From the NCBI GenBank assembly GCA_017979445.1, contig CM030709.1:5188001-5252000 (forward strand): a DNA stretch of 64,000 nucleotides, in the 5' to 3' direction. Position numbers and translations under genes: made by a program. The notes under the pieces were generated by a model that searched no databases, was not told the origin of the DNA, and saw nothing but the letters and a program-made list of their open reading frames with translations. The stretch is from Akebia trifoliata (Eukaryota; Streptophyta; Magnoliopsida; Ranunculales; Lardizabalaceae). This document shows, piece by piece, positions 52,400 through 63,485 of this stretch. Every line of letters begins with the position of its first letter. Positions within the stretch are counted from its first letter, which is position 1.

Positions 52400-53310
52400 T
52401 ATAACAAATCTGTAGGATCCTGATAGAGATTATCAGGTAGATCTCTAAAACACACAACAGATTGATGAAACTATGCGTAATGTTCTACAATGCCGCTTCG
52501 ATTCTTGATCACGGTCCCAATAGCTAGAAAACAAATTCCGATCTTTGATTGTCATAATTCTCAATCTATTATCTATTTATCCATCGAAACAACCAATCTA
52601 AATCAATTAAACTGGTAATTCTCTGTAAATTTGCCGATCGCAAAACCACCTCCATCACGATTCAGGTTAAGCTCCATGTTTAGGACTCGATCAGAATCTG
52701 ATCATAACTAGACTAGAAACAATCAGATCTCCAATCAAAATATTGTTTCTTGAGATCTAACACATAAATATCATGCTTTCGCAGCTAAAAATTCACTCTA
52801 TTTTCGCACAGCTTGATACGATTATCCAGAAAAAACAAGAACCTGTCAGACAAAATCACAGAAGAATCGGATCCAAAGAGAAATCAATAAAATCTCCGAT
52901 CAAAATATCCGGCCTTTTCAAACCGGAATTACAGAATTTCTAGACGAAATCAAAGTTGATACAATCGATGGAAAACTAAAAGATCCGATTCAAATCGTTT
53001 ATGTAACCAGAAATGTCAGATTCAGGCTACATGTCGCGAATTCTCCCGCCACAAACGTCGGAAACAAGATAAAGATTGCAAAATAGCGAGAAGTACAAGA
53101 AATTATTTCTTAAAATATTAAGAGAAATCTCGAAACTGAATTTCCAACTAATGAAAATTAATTATTGGAATCAGATTTAATACCTAATTTGGAGTCTCTG
53201 CGATTGAAAATCTAACACCTTGATCGGACCCTGAAGCTCAGATCACCTGAAAGAGAAGACGACAATCAAATTTCCGGCGAAAATTTGAAGGATTCCGGCG
53301 GATGATGATG
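52400..53310 (-). promoter_or_regulatory. 5' region of the F-box/kelch gene with a possible UTR intron
   Basis: There is no coding frame. On the minus strand a plausible first non-coding exon ends near 53247 and a 723-bp intron would end near 52524. The T-rich acceptor TTTGTTTTCTAG supports this, but there is no direct proof. Confidence 0.4.
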
Positions 53311-53919
53311 GTTGAGGCGGCGAATATGGTTCGTTGTTGAACCAATCGATCGGAGAACAAGAGACGAATTAAAAATAAATAAAAATGACGACCAAAGAAA
53401 AGTAAGAGTGAAAGATAAAAGGCGTTCGTTTACTCATTCGCGCCCATTTGGGTTTCTCTCTCTCTCCTCTTCTTGTCAATTTTCGTATTTTACCAGGTTG
53501 ACAAATCGCTTGAAAAAACGTGTTGACCCGATGATTCAGACTGAGTTTTTATTGACTCAGTTGGTATTTTTTGAGTCATCCAAATGAAGGCGGCCGTTTC
53601 GTCTGCGGTTATTTAGATAATGCCCCTCCACGTTTGGGTGAATGTAAGAAATGCCTCTATGTTTTCAAACTGGTAGTTTGACCCTTGACGAAGGTCTTCT
53701 TTTAGAGACTAGAATAAATGATCTAAAAAAGCCCTCAACTTCACTCTTTAGTTAAAAAACCCTTTGATTTCTCCCCCAAAATCAGTCGTTTTCAAACTGT
53801 TAATCTCTATGATAAATTATTTTTCACTTATTCAATCTTAAAATTCTTATATCGTTTAACCTGAATACCTTAAGAATAAGATAGAATTTTTAAAGTAGAT
53901 GGATAGTTTTTGAGTTGGG

Positions 53920-54128
53920 ATAACCTGACTACCTCACGTGGCATACTCAATCAACTCCCCTTGTGTGACATGTTTGGGAATTGTAGATATGTACTCTTCG
54001 GGATACACAATTACACTTCTCATAAAAAAATGTAATTATATATCCTGAGGAGTATAGATTTACGATTCTCACGCATATCACATTAAGGAGATTCGATTGA
54101 GTATGCCATGTGGGGTAGTCATTTTATC
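53920..54128. mobile_element. MITE with GATAACCTGACTACC termini, 209 bp
   Basis: The left arm begins GATAACCTGACTACCTCACG and GGCATACTCAATC. The right arm is its imperfect reverse complement, GATTGAGTATGCCATGTGG and GGTAGTCATTTTATC. The interior again has CTTCGGGATACACAATTACA and its inverted partner, linking it to the elements at 4751, 7751 and 57951. Confidence 0.8.
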
Positions 54129-56697
54129 ACCATTCATATTTTTATGTATAGAAATATAAAGCATTTTATGAAAGGCATTGAAGATGAGGTTTAACAGGTT
54201 GTAAACAAGGGTATTTAGGTAATTTTTGTTAGTCTCTCATACAAAGCCTAAGGCAAGGGTCATATCATCAGTTAGAAAATGAGGAGTGTCTCTAATATTA
54301 CCAAAAACGTATAGGGCATGTCAATGACCCCGTCTTTTCGTCTCATTCGTCCTTCAACGGCTGAGATTTAAAGGGAATCCACTCGAATCTCTAGAAAAAT
54401 CTTTCCATCTCAACTGTACGTTAGACCACGTTGGACATTAGAAAAAGTCCTCAATAACGTATTGGACTTCTCTTAGCATCCAACACGTTGGAAACTCTAG
54501 CACGAAAGAGGCAGAGACGAAAGACAATTTACAAGTTTGATTTGTGCTTCGTTGTTATTAAGAAATTCTTTCACATCTCCCCTGTCGTTGTATACTAGAA
54601 TTTTTCTATTCTCATTCTTAAAACCTTGTGTATTCTTTGTTATTTTCTATTCGAATATTAATCCTCCACCATCCTCGTTGTGGGACCCAACCCAACTGTG
54701 TATGGAGTAGACACACTAACACCATACATCTATTAAATGAAAATTTTCATATTATTGACTTAATTAAAGGTGTCAATGTATACCCAAGTACCTGATGTAT
54801 CCGAAATGGATTAGTTGAATTTGATTTTATCATTATGGATCCAATCATTTAAGGGTTCAGTTGAAATATTCATTAAGAATCAGTTCTCCTTCCAATACTT
54901 GATGGGGCTTGCAATCATAGGTATTAGTGGGATATACTCTACATTATTTAAAAAAAAAAAATATTTTACCTTCTCTTTATTCATTTTTCATGTTTTTATA
55001 CAATTTCAATAATAAATAAAGGCCCCATACCCAATTTTTTAAGATTTTATTCTTAAAAGTTTGATTAAACTGATGAATTTATTGTTAATCTTAATTTTCA
55101 ATTGAAAAATAACTAGATATATTATTACATTTATAAATAATTATTTATATTTTGGGATATTCATTTTTTTTTTTCTTATTCAAAAAAATATTATCTATTT
55201 TAAAAAGCATCCAATGAGTATTAGATATGTGTAGGTCCGATTTTGATTCTAATGATCTCATACATGAAACTCAAATAATTAAATAAGAATCAAAATTAGT
55301 ATTGGTCATACTGGCTAATGCCTCTTTCCAAAAAAAAAAAAGGAGAGATCTTAAGTTCAAATCCTCTTATTAGTCACTTACAAAGATTTATCTTATCTTA
55401 TCTGATATGTGTGATTGGTGAGGTATTTCATGTATCCAGGGATTTGGGTGAGATATGATGCTTTAAAAGGTCAATTATCTCATCTAATTGTGCACTCGTA
55501 ATATAAAAATGAAATAAAAAATTAAATTTGAGATTTTATTTAGATTTTGATTTTAAATAGAAGTAGAAAGAGTAGTTCAGGATCTCAGAATATATGAGTT
55601 TCTATAGTGTAGCGATGCATGGAATAGTAATTAGTAAGTACTTTTTCCTTTCTCATAGATGCGGAGGGGTGTGCGCAATGTTGTAAAGTAATAAGGATCC
55701 CATCGCAACGACTGGGATGATTGCGTTTGGTATTGTGGGTGCTTCTGACAAGGATAGAACGTTAAAAGGTCTTCAAGGTAGAGAAAAAGTAAAATGTTGA
55801 CCAAGGACATGTCTCTTGCGTGTCAATGAAGTCAATTGTCACCATGCGGCAAACTTAACGACGACTCAAACGGTCTGGATACAGGAATTGGTTGAAGTGT
55901 AAAATGATGGCCAAGCTATTTGCACCCACCCTTTGTGCTCACTGCACTACCACATTTTAGGGTGAGATGCGTTGAAGAAAATGGGTGTACCAAGCATGAA
56001 GTTGGGTGCAAATAGAATGGCTCATTGGAAAGACGTGAGGTTGTTGAAGTTTATCCAACTAAAGCCAAAAATATAACAATTACTCTTTTTGCAACTGTTG
56101 ACGATAATGCTTTCTCAAGCATATTTTTTCTTGAAAACTTTTAAAATCTATTTGAAAATCAAATTTTTTTTTGTTGTTGTTGTGGAAAATGTGATTGCCT
56201 ATGAATGTGGGAAAATGAATTTTCAATTGAAATAGAAAAATTGAGGAAGATATTTTGACATTCTTATCAATATAAAAGAAATTGAATAGAATAAAACATG
56301 ATTTAGCTTCGTCTATGTCCACAGATCAGATGAGAACGATTTTCTAATCTTGAAAATGAAACTTCACATCAAAGTTCTAGTAATACATCTTACAAACCTA
56401 GTTAACACCTCGTAATTCTATTTAAATATTCTTCTTTATCACTTCAAGCTTATTTTGTTAGTCAACAACGGAGGATGGCTTTTTATTAGGTAGGACCGGC
56501 CCCGGAAACTTCCCCGAACTAGCAATATGTTGTTAGGTTGCCCCTCTTGGTTTAGTTCAATCGAGTCTAACCATGAAATCGTCATTGCTATCATCGTTGT
56601 CTTTACTTATTAAAGATTCTTTACTTTTCTACTTTTTAATATTTTTTTCTTTCCTTTTTGTCTCGTTTTCATTATTTGCTTTCAAAGTTCTAGTAAC
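54129..56697. other. Intergenic, no gene seen
   Basis: It includes a hAT-like start AAAGGTGTCAATGTATACCC near 54767 without a partner and a weak tRNA-like relic around 55313-55365 (AAGTTCAAATCCTC). No protein was recognised. Confidence 0.4.
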
Positions 56698-57023
56698 TAG
56701 GGTTGTCAATAGATCGTGTCCAAATTGGATTGTTTTCAAAACTTAGTATTAAGATTTAGATCCATTCTATTAACAAACGGATCATGTCCAGATTAGGTCA
56801 AACTCAATTCTATATGTAAAATCTAAACAAACTTTATATATCTCAACAAATATATAATTTATATATTTTCTAACAAATTATTGTACCAGGACATGATTAA
56901 TCAAGGATCAATCCAATAATATATCAGATCAAAATCTTATTGAAATCCAAAACATCCAAATCCAAAGTCATCGGATCAAAATGGATCGGATTTCAGGTCT
57001 GATCTGATCCATTGGCAGCCTTA
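56698..57023. mobile_element. Short hAT-like non-autonomous element, 326 bp
   Basis: The left end is TAGGGTTGTCAATAGATC and the right end read inward is TAAGGCTGCCAATGGATC. Flanks CTAGTAAC (56690-56697) and CTAATAAC (57024-57031) are alike in seven of eight bases. ATC/GATC-rich words occur near both ends. There is no coding capacity. Confidence 0.7.
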
Positions 57024-57671
57024 CTAATAACCATGCCATTTAGTCGATTATCCAATAAGTACACATAAAACTCTAAATACCAAAATGTCATTTCGATCCC
57101 TCACAAGTTACATCCAAATTGGATAAATTGTCAAATGTTTTCAAGATCTATAGTACTTCCAATAATGCAATCACCAACTACTTTCAAGATATCTATCACA
57201 ATACCATTCTTCCTACAAACATAGCCCCATTGTATTGAATGAGTCTGGATTCTTTAAATCGCTCGAGGGTTTCACGGAACTTCACGAAGTTAAATTGAAA
57301 AACATCGAAATCCAAACCATAAAAACACATGAGTACAAGATAAGAGAAAAATAAAGAACAAATAGACCTTAGATTCATGATCTAAAGTTTTTTACCATCT
57401 CAAAATATTTCAATCGAACAAACAGAACATTGATTAAGATTGTCTTGAAATTTGTCTGTAAAATAAACTTCAGTTCTCTCCCAATTGAAACATTGATTCG
57501 AGATGATATTTTAAACATTGCTTAGAACTTAGATGTCCTTGATCTCAAAATTTCCTTGAAATTCATAGAAAATCTTGAATTTTGACATGTTAAGTTGACA
57601 GTGGACTCTTCAAGACTCCACAACAATTATGATATTCCAACCAGGGCAACATAATCACACACACCTCTTTA

Positions 57672-58665
57672 TCTTTACTATTATAATGAGAGAAGGTAAA
57701 GTAGAAGTAGTTCGACATCAAAATTTGGATTTTACAAATGCACCCACCTTTAAATTTAAACCTAATATAATCAGAGTCATTTTTGTCTAGAATAAGAAAA
57801 TTGTAACCACGGCCATATAATTTGATTGGTTGGTTTTTAAAATTACAAAACCCATATGATCAATAGTTTAAATTGCAAATAAAGCCTTCAAAGCCATGTG
57901 TGTTTACATATGCTACCTTTAGATTTACTATTAGAGTCATATCATAATATGACGCCCCCCTCGAACACACTCCCCTTAGACCCCCATCACAGAATCGTAG
58001 ATCATTTGCCTCAAGATACACAAAAAAATGATTTATGATTTTGCGTATCCTGAGGCAAATAATCTACGATTTTGTGATGGGGGCATAGGGGTGCATGTGT
58101 CAGAGGGGGCGTCAGAAAATCATTAGTCTTACTATTATAATGAGAGAAGGTGGAATAGAAGTTGTTCGACACCAAATTTTGGATTCCAAAAATGTCTCCA
58201 ATTTTGTATTTAAACTTAATATTAGAGTCATTTTGATCAAAAACCAAGAAAATCGCAATCCCACATCCTTAAAATCATATTGATTATTTTTAAAATTACA
58301 AAATATCATTTATTTTTTTACTATTTAATCTTCAAAATCAACCTCAATTAATATTTTAAATCACAAATAATCCCTTTCGGATTAATGTGCGTTTGCACAA
58401 GCCACTTTCTAGTTATTATAATGAGAGAAGATGGAGTAGAAATGGTTGGACATCAAAATTCCAAATCCCAAAAATACCCTTCATCTTTACATTTAAGCTT
58501 AATTCAATCAAGATTATTTTCGTCAAAAATCAATAGTCAAATTTTCAAATTAAAAAAATATCCCTTTGTTATAATATCTTCAAAATCATCTTAATTAATA
58601 TTTTAAATTAGAAAAACACCTTTAAAATACATGTGCATGGGCTTGCACATGCCACCTATGTGATT
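57672..58665 (+). repeat. Three tandem copies of a 250-290 bp interspersed repeat
   Basis: Units start TTATTATAATGAGAGAAG or TACTATTATAATGAGAG at about 57675, 58130 and 58416. Each has AGTAGAAGT or ATAGAAGTTGTTCGACA, then TTTAAACTTAAT and a TTAATATTTTAAAT word, and ends in a word like GTGCGTTTGCACAAGCCAC. A MITE (57951-58113) separates copies 1 and 2. One inverted copy of the family lies at 20262-20706. Confidence 0.75.
57951..58113. mobile_element. MITE, family with CGCCCCC termini (copy 2)
   Basis: The ends GACGCCCCCCTCGAACACAC and GTGTCAGAGGGGGCGTC are inverted. The interior holds CAGAATCGTAGATCATTTGC and its inverted partner. It is the best preserved of this family in the window and close to 4751-4926. 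Confidence 0.8.
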
Positions 58666-60049
58666 CACCTAGATTAATACAAAATGTAATACACACCAAT
58701 GATTATCCAGAATTGAGATTTATATAAAGTAGATTAATAGATATTTAATAACATAAATCTTATTTTATGAGAAATTTTTTTTCTCATAAAAATGTCAATT
58801 CAAGATTTCACAGCATTTTGAATAATTTTATCAATCACACAAAGGCTAAAAAAAGGTAACTGTCTAAATTGGGGAGATATTTTATGTGGGTAAATAACTT
58901 TTGAAAAACACTTTCCTTACTAAGTTAGTATAATTTTTCCTCATTTTATATAGCTGAGGAGTTGTTGTTGACCGACCATATATAATCATGACTCTGGCTA
59001 CTCAAAGTATATTGAAAGCCGCCACAAAATATCACTGTTCCATATAAAGGGCGTGTGCTGGGGTCCACTTCCTCTATTGTGAGCCTTGAATACAGTAAAA
59101 ATTTAAATTCTATCCGATTTTGGATTACAAAAATCAGTTCTAAAATTTGATAAATGAAAAATATGCCACATATGTTTCATACATGTATTATTCATCTTAT
59201 TTTAAAATTTTAAAAATAAAACTTCGATAATATAATAGTGATAGTGATGATGAAATTGGTGATGTTAATGGTGAAGGTGATGACAATAACGATAATAGTG
59301 ATAGTAAGGGCATTGAGGTTAGTGTTTCATTGGTTTATAAAAAAAGATCAAAGTCAAGGGACAAATTATTAATTTGAAAAATTAAGGTGTAATCTTAAAT
59401 AAATATAGAGGGTCCTGTCATTATTTTTTGAATCGTACTAGAGTGACCTCAAACTGGAATCTCATATTGCACTGCTATCAATGATTCCTATCCACTTTCA
59501 TGTCAAGAACTACGAAATAAAATTTCAGCCTAAGGTCACTTCAATATTATTTGTATTTTTTTAAAGATAAAACATACATTTATCATGTAAAAAGGTGTGG
59601 ATTCCTTTAAAATCATGAAATATAGTCATTTCAAAGTCGACTTGTGTTACATTTCAAAACTTACAAGTTTACACTTTTCAACATACAACTAGTTACAGTA
59701 TCATTTTTTTTCCATCGAATTTTATAAAAGTTTGTAAAAAAATGTGTTTTATTCTTTTCAAATTTAAAATGTGTGAATTATTCAAAATAGTTAAATAATC
59801 CGAAGGATACTACTTTCATTGAAAAATATGAAAATTCGTAAAATTTTCAAGAATTCGAAGGGAGATTGCTAACAAGGATTGTGAGGGGGGTGTTCAGACC
59901 GTAGGATGGATTTAACAAATCTCGAAGCGAAACTGATGGATTTCTCTCTCACCATTCACTTGAGCCACAATTATAGAATTTTACACTGATTTTCAGTTTT
60001 TTTTTTTTTAAGTCTCACATCTCAACAGACCATTAAATATCATCTCGAG
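58666..60049. other. Intergenic with a decayed MITE and GAT-rich stretch
   Basis: The stretch 59448-59552 has AGAGTGACCTCAAACTGGA and CTAAGGTCACTTCAATATT, a decayed relative of the MITEs at 10389 and 24354. The stretch 59235-59312 is a degenerate GAT/GTGATAGTGATGATG repeat. No gene was seen. Confidence 0.45.
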
Positions 60050-60059
60050 GAGGAGGAGT

Positions 60060-60670
60060 AAACGGTGTGCTGTGCACCCATATTATACTAATGGAAAGCT
60101 GGTATTGGCACCCAACTTTTAATTATTTGATGAAAAAGAGCAGTGTGGCCGGGAAGGAGGAAAGGGTGCACTGCCCCCATATTATAATAATAGAGAGCTG
60201 CTATTGGCACCCTAGCTTTTACTTATTCAACGGTTTTGATGAAACGAATGTGATCCACCATAAACTGTCATCTCAAGGAGAAGGAAAGGTGCACCGCCGC
60301 CATATTATAATAATAAAGAGTTACTATTGGCACCCCATCGTTTACTTATTCGATGGTTGTGATGAAAAGAACGGTATAGTGATCCACCATAAACTATCAT
60401 CTCGAGGAAGAGGAAAGGGTGCACGGCCGCCATATTATAATAATAGAGGGCTGCTATTGGCACTCTAAATTTTACTTATTTGATAGTTGTGATGAAAAAT
60501 CATCTCAAGGACGAGAATAGGGCTCACGGCTGTCATATTGTAATAATAGAGAATTGTTATTGGCATCCCTAACTTTTATTTATTCGATGGTTGTGATGGG
60601 AAGTTAATCCATCATAAAATATAATCTCGAGGAGAAGAAAAGGATGTAAGACTTTTGTCATGCTATAATA
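60060..60670 (+). repeat. Tandem array of about six MITE left ends, 98-130 bp period
   Basis: Copies begin CATATTATAATAATAGAG at about 60079, 60178, 60301, 60431, 60534 and (decayed) 60659. Each continues CTGCTATTGGCACCC, AACTTTTACTTATT, CGATGGTTGTGATGAAA and CATCTCGAGGAGGAGGAAAG. The open frame at 60067-60468 only reflects the repeat, as its peptide is itself repetitive (HIIIIES...WHP). Confidence 0.8.
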
Positions 60671-61312
60671 TTATAAAGCTTTTATTGGCACTCCAACTTT
60701 TACTTATTACATCCCATTTCTTAAATTATATATCACACCTTAATTAAAGATTAAAACACATCATTCAAGCACTTGGTTCAAGTTATTACCTCAACATTAC
60801 AAAGCATTATAAGACATTCCAACAACTTCAATATTTTTTTACGATTTGGATTAGTCTCTTGGAAAATCCTAAATAGAAATCTAAAGAGAGAGAGAGTTTC
60901 TATTAGCATCTGAACTTTTACTTATTCTCAGTTGTTGACTCATTTTTTATTTTAGAAAAAATTAATTTTCATAAATTTGCACAACTCATGATAAAATTCT
61001 AATTTTGATACATTGTTCATTTTAATTTTCAAAACATGTTTTTTCAACTAGTTTGTTATTTTACAATCAACGATCTCACTGATAAATTACCAACGAGATC
61101 ACGGGTAATATTAAATCAAATACTTTTAATATTTTTAACGAAGAGTTTACTAATATTTTATTAGTGAGATTGTTGATTATAAAAGTCTCAGATTCGCTGC
61201 AAAAATGATTTGGGAATTAAAATGACTAGTGTATCGGAATAGGAATTTTGCAATATAAGAGCACGAAATGGTAATTTACCTTTCTTTGGTTTTTTATAAC
61301 TGAAACGTAACA

Positions 61313-61352
61313 GTTAAAAGTTGGGGTGCCAATAGCAGCATTATTTACCATA
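61313..61352 (-). mobile_element. Right terminus of the MITE amplified at 60.06-60.66 kb
   Basis: AAAAGTTGGGGTGCCAATAG and CAGCATTATTTACCATAATA are the reverse complement of the left-end word TATTATAATAATAG...GCTGCTATTGGCACCC and AACTTTTA. If it is the partner end, the element spans about 60.06-61.35 kb and ends just before the PDX2 TATA-like site. Confidence 0.65.
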
Positions 61353-61360
61353 ATAATAAG

Positions 61361-61368
61361 CTATAAAA
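61361..61368 (+). promoter_or_regulatory. PDX2: Possible TATA box of PDX2
   Basis: CTATAAAA lies about 81-88 bp before the PDX2 start codon, at the usual distance for a short plant 5' leader, and immediately after the MITE terminus. It is a motif match only. Confidence 0.4.
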
Positions 61369-61448
61369 TGAAGGATATGTTGATATTTTTCTCCTCCATC
61401 AGTGTTCGGACCTCGCTGATTCGTAGGGCGAGCAAGTGTTCTTCGATC

Positions 61449-62254
61449 ATGGCCGTAGGCGTCCTTGCTTTACAGGGATCTTTCAACGAACACATCGCTG
61501 GTTCTCTTTCTTTCTTTCTCTCTCTGATTTTTAAAATCGTTTAACGAGTGGAATTACTGTTCTATCTCATCTCTGCGTTTGGTGTTTGGTTTTTTTGTTT
61601 CTTTCGGCAGCGCTGAGAAGGCTTGGAGTGAAAGGGGTGGAGATTAGGAAGGCAGAACAGCTGGACAATGTAAGCGCCCTTATCATCCCTGGAGGCGAGA
61701 GCACTACCATGGCCAAGCTAGCCGAGTTTCACAACCTGGTTAACTTCTCTCTCTCTTCATCTTTACGAATGTTTATTTATTGTTTTTTTTCCCTTTTAGA
61801 TTTGTTTAATTTCTAGTGATACCCATTTAATCTAATCCATCAAGACTGTATGAAAGAGATATATTTTGTAATAAAGACATAATTTGATGAAATGGGTTGT
61901 TGTTGCTTTGGCTAGAATTTGCAGAAACAATGAATTAATCGACCTCTTTTTATCCAATTTTCAGTTTCCTGCTTTACGTGACTTTGTTAAAATGGGGAAG
62001 CCCGTGTGGGGGACTTGTGCAGGGCTTATCTTCTTGGCAAACAAAGTTGTTGGTGAGTGTTATACTTTTATAATGTTTAGACTTCAGAGTTCTATTTGTT
62101 TTTATTAAGAAACTAAAATGAAAGAAATGGAAATATTGAAATTAGTTTTAAGATTGAGACATGGAATTTTCTCTTTTCAGGGCACAAAGAAGGAGGACAG
62201 GAGCTCATTGGGGGGCTAGATTGTACCGTCCATCGGAATTTCTTTGGCAGTCAG
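61449..62254 (+). CDS. PDX2: Pyridoxal 5'-phosphate synthase glutaminase subunit, exons 1-4 (gene runs past the window)
   Basis: PDX2 hydrolyses glutamine and passes ammonia to PDX1, which makes pyridoxal 5'-phosphate; the complex is cytosolic in known plants. Exons: 61449-61500, 61611-61738, 61965-62052, 62181-62254, all GT-AG and in phase, giving 114 residues. The start MAVGVLALQGSFNEHIA matches the family N-terminus. LIIPGGESTTMAKLAE carries the oxyanion Gly-Gly-Glu-Ser, and VWGTCAGLIFLA holds the nucleophilic Cys. GGQELIGGLDCTVHRNFFGSQ is family-typical. The His-Glu of the triad would be in later exons outside the window. The fourth intron is at least 1.7 kb and holds a hAT-like element and a TRIM array. 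The frame stays open upstream to 61326; see the findings on the possible N-terminal extension. Confidence 0.95.
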
Positions 62255-62721
62255 GTAATTATTCAAATTCTGCATTTTTGAGTATTTTATATTTTTCGGC
62301 GCATTAAATTAAACAGACAGGAACAAACAAAGGAGAGGATTCATAAAAATTGCATTTTTTTGGATGGTAATCAGGGGGTCCATGTTTAGGTGGGACCCCC
62401 CGACCAGAATTAACAAGAAATAGGATTGCTACTTAACATAGGAGAGCCCGGTTGCATCCTTCCCTAACAATGTCAATCAGTTCTATTTGGAGAGAACTTA
62501 GAGTTAACTCGATCTCGCCTACATCATTAAGCATACTCATGAGAAAATTGGCTCTAATCTTTTTGATGGAATGACCATGTACCAAGGGAGCTGGACTTTC
62601 CCTATTAGACAATTAGTAGCAAGGAGAGAGTTTGAAGCCGCCCTTAAATGTCTGCATCTAAATTTGATCGCAAGCTTTAGACCATGGGAAGATCACTATG
62701 TTCTCTAGAACCAATTTGTCA

Positions 62722-63412
62722 CAATGTTGTCAAATGCAATCGCATATGCCACATGGCATATGCGATTTAGGGTTTCTTGTTCATTATGCCATGGCATACA
62801 AAAGTATGCAAGGGCATATTACTCCAATAGGCAATGATTTGAATATTGGAGCATTAAATTCAAGTATTTTTTAATCTACCTTCTCCTACAACTACCCTAT
62901 TTCCACCCCCTATTCAAGCATTATTCTCAGCTATTTCTGTTATTCTTTCAGTCGCATATATTTTCTTTAAATCTTATTTTTTACTTTGTTTTTTCAAAAT
63001 ATTGAATTTATGCATTTTAAGATAAGATCCTAGTATCCAATGATTAAACTATTAAAGCAGAATCCACGTTAATTATCTAGAACTAGAACTTGATAATTAA
63101 AGTATGCCACCTTGGTATCATGAATAGTTTATATATTATTGACTATTTAGCTTCTTGAGTTCTTTTATTCTTGTTACTAAATGACTAAATGTAATCAATT
63201 GAAAAATGAGTGCTATCCAAAATCCAAATATATTGTTACAGGTATGTTTTTATATTTTTCTGATTTTTAAACATTTCCCCCCTTTTTTCACCTTAATTTT
63301 TTTTACTATTTTTATTTATTTATTTATTTTAAAATAAAAAATATTTTGTGCAATATGCGATTTCGCATATGCGCACACATATGCTGGTCGCATATGCTAT
63401 TTGATAACATTG
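62722..63412. mobile_element. hAT-like non-autonomous element in PDX2 intron 4, 691 bp
   Basis: The left end CAATGTTGTCAAATGCAATC and the right end read inward, CAATGTTATCAAATAGCATA, are inverted repeats. Flanks ATTTGTCA (62714-62721) and ATCCGTCA (63413-63420) are alike in six of eight bases. GCATATGC words are clustered at both ends, including a 14-bp perfect hairpin near 62738-62767. There is no coding capacity. Confidence 0.7.
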
Positions 63413-63485
63413 ATCCGTCAAATTCAATTCTAATCATAAACGTTTTCATAGGGAATCAACTCATTTGGAAACCTAATGAAGTGTT

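Noticed and set aside
60067..60468. 133-residue open frame
   Set aside because: It lies wholly within the tandem MITE-end array and its peptide repeats with the DNA period; it has no protein likeness.
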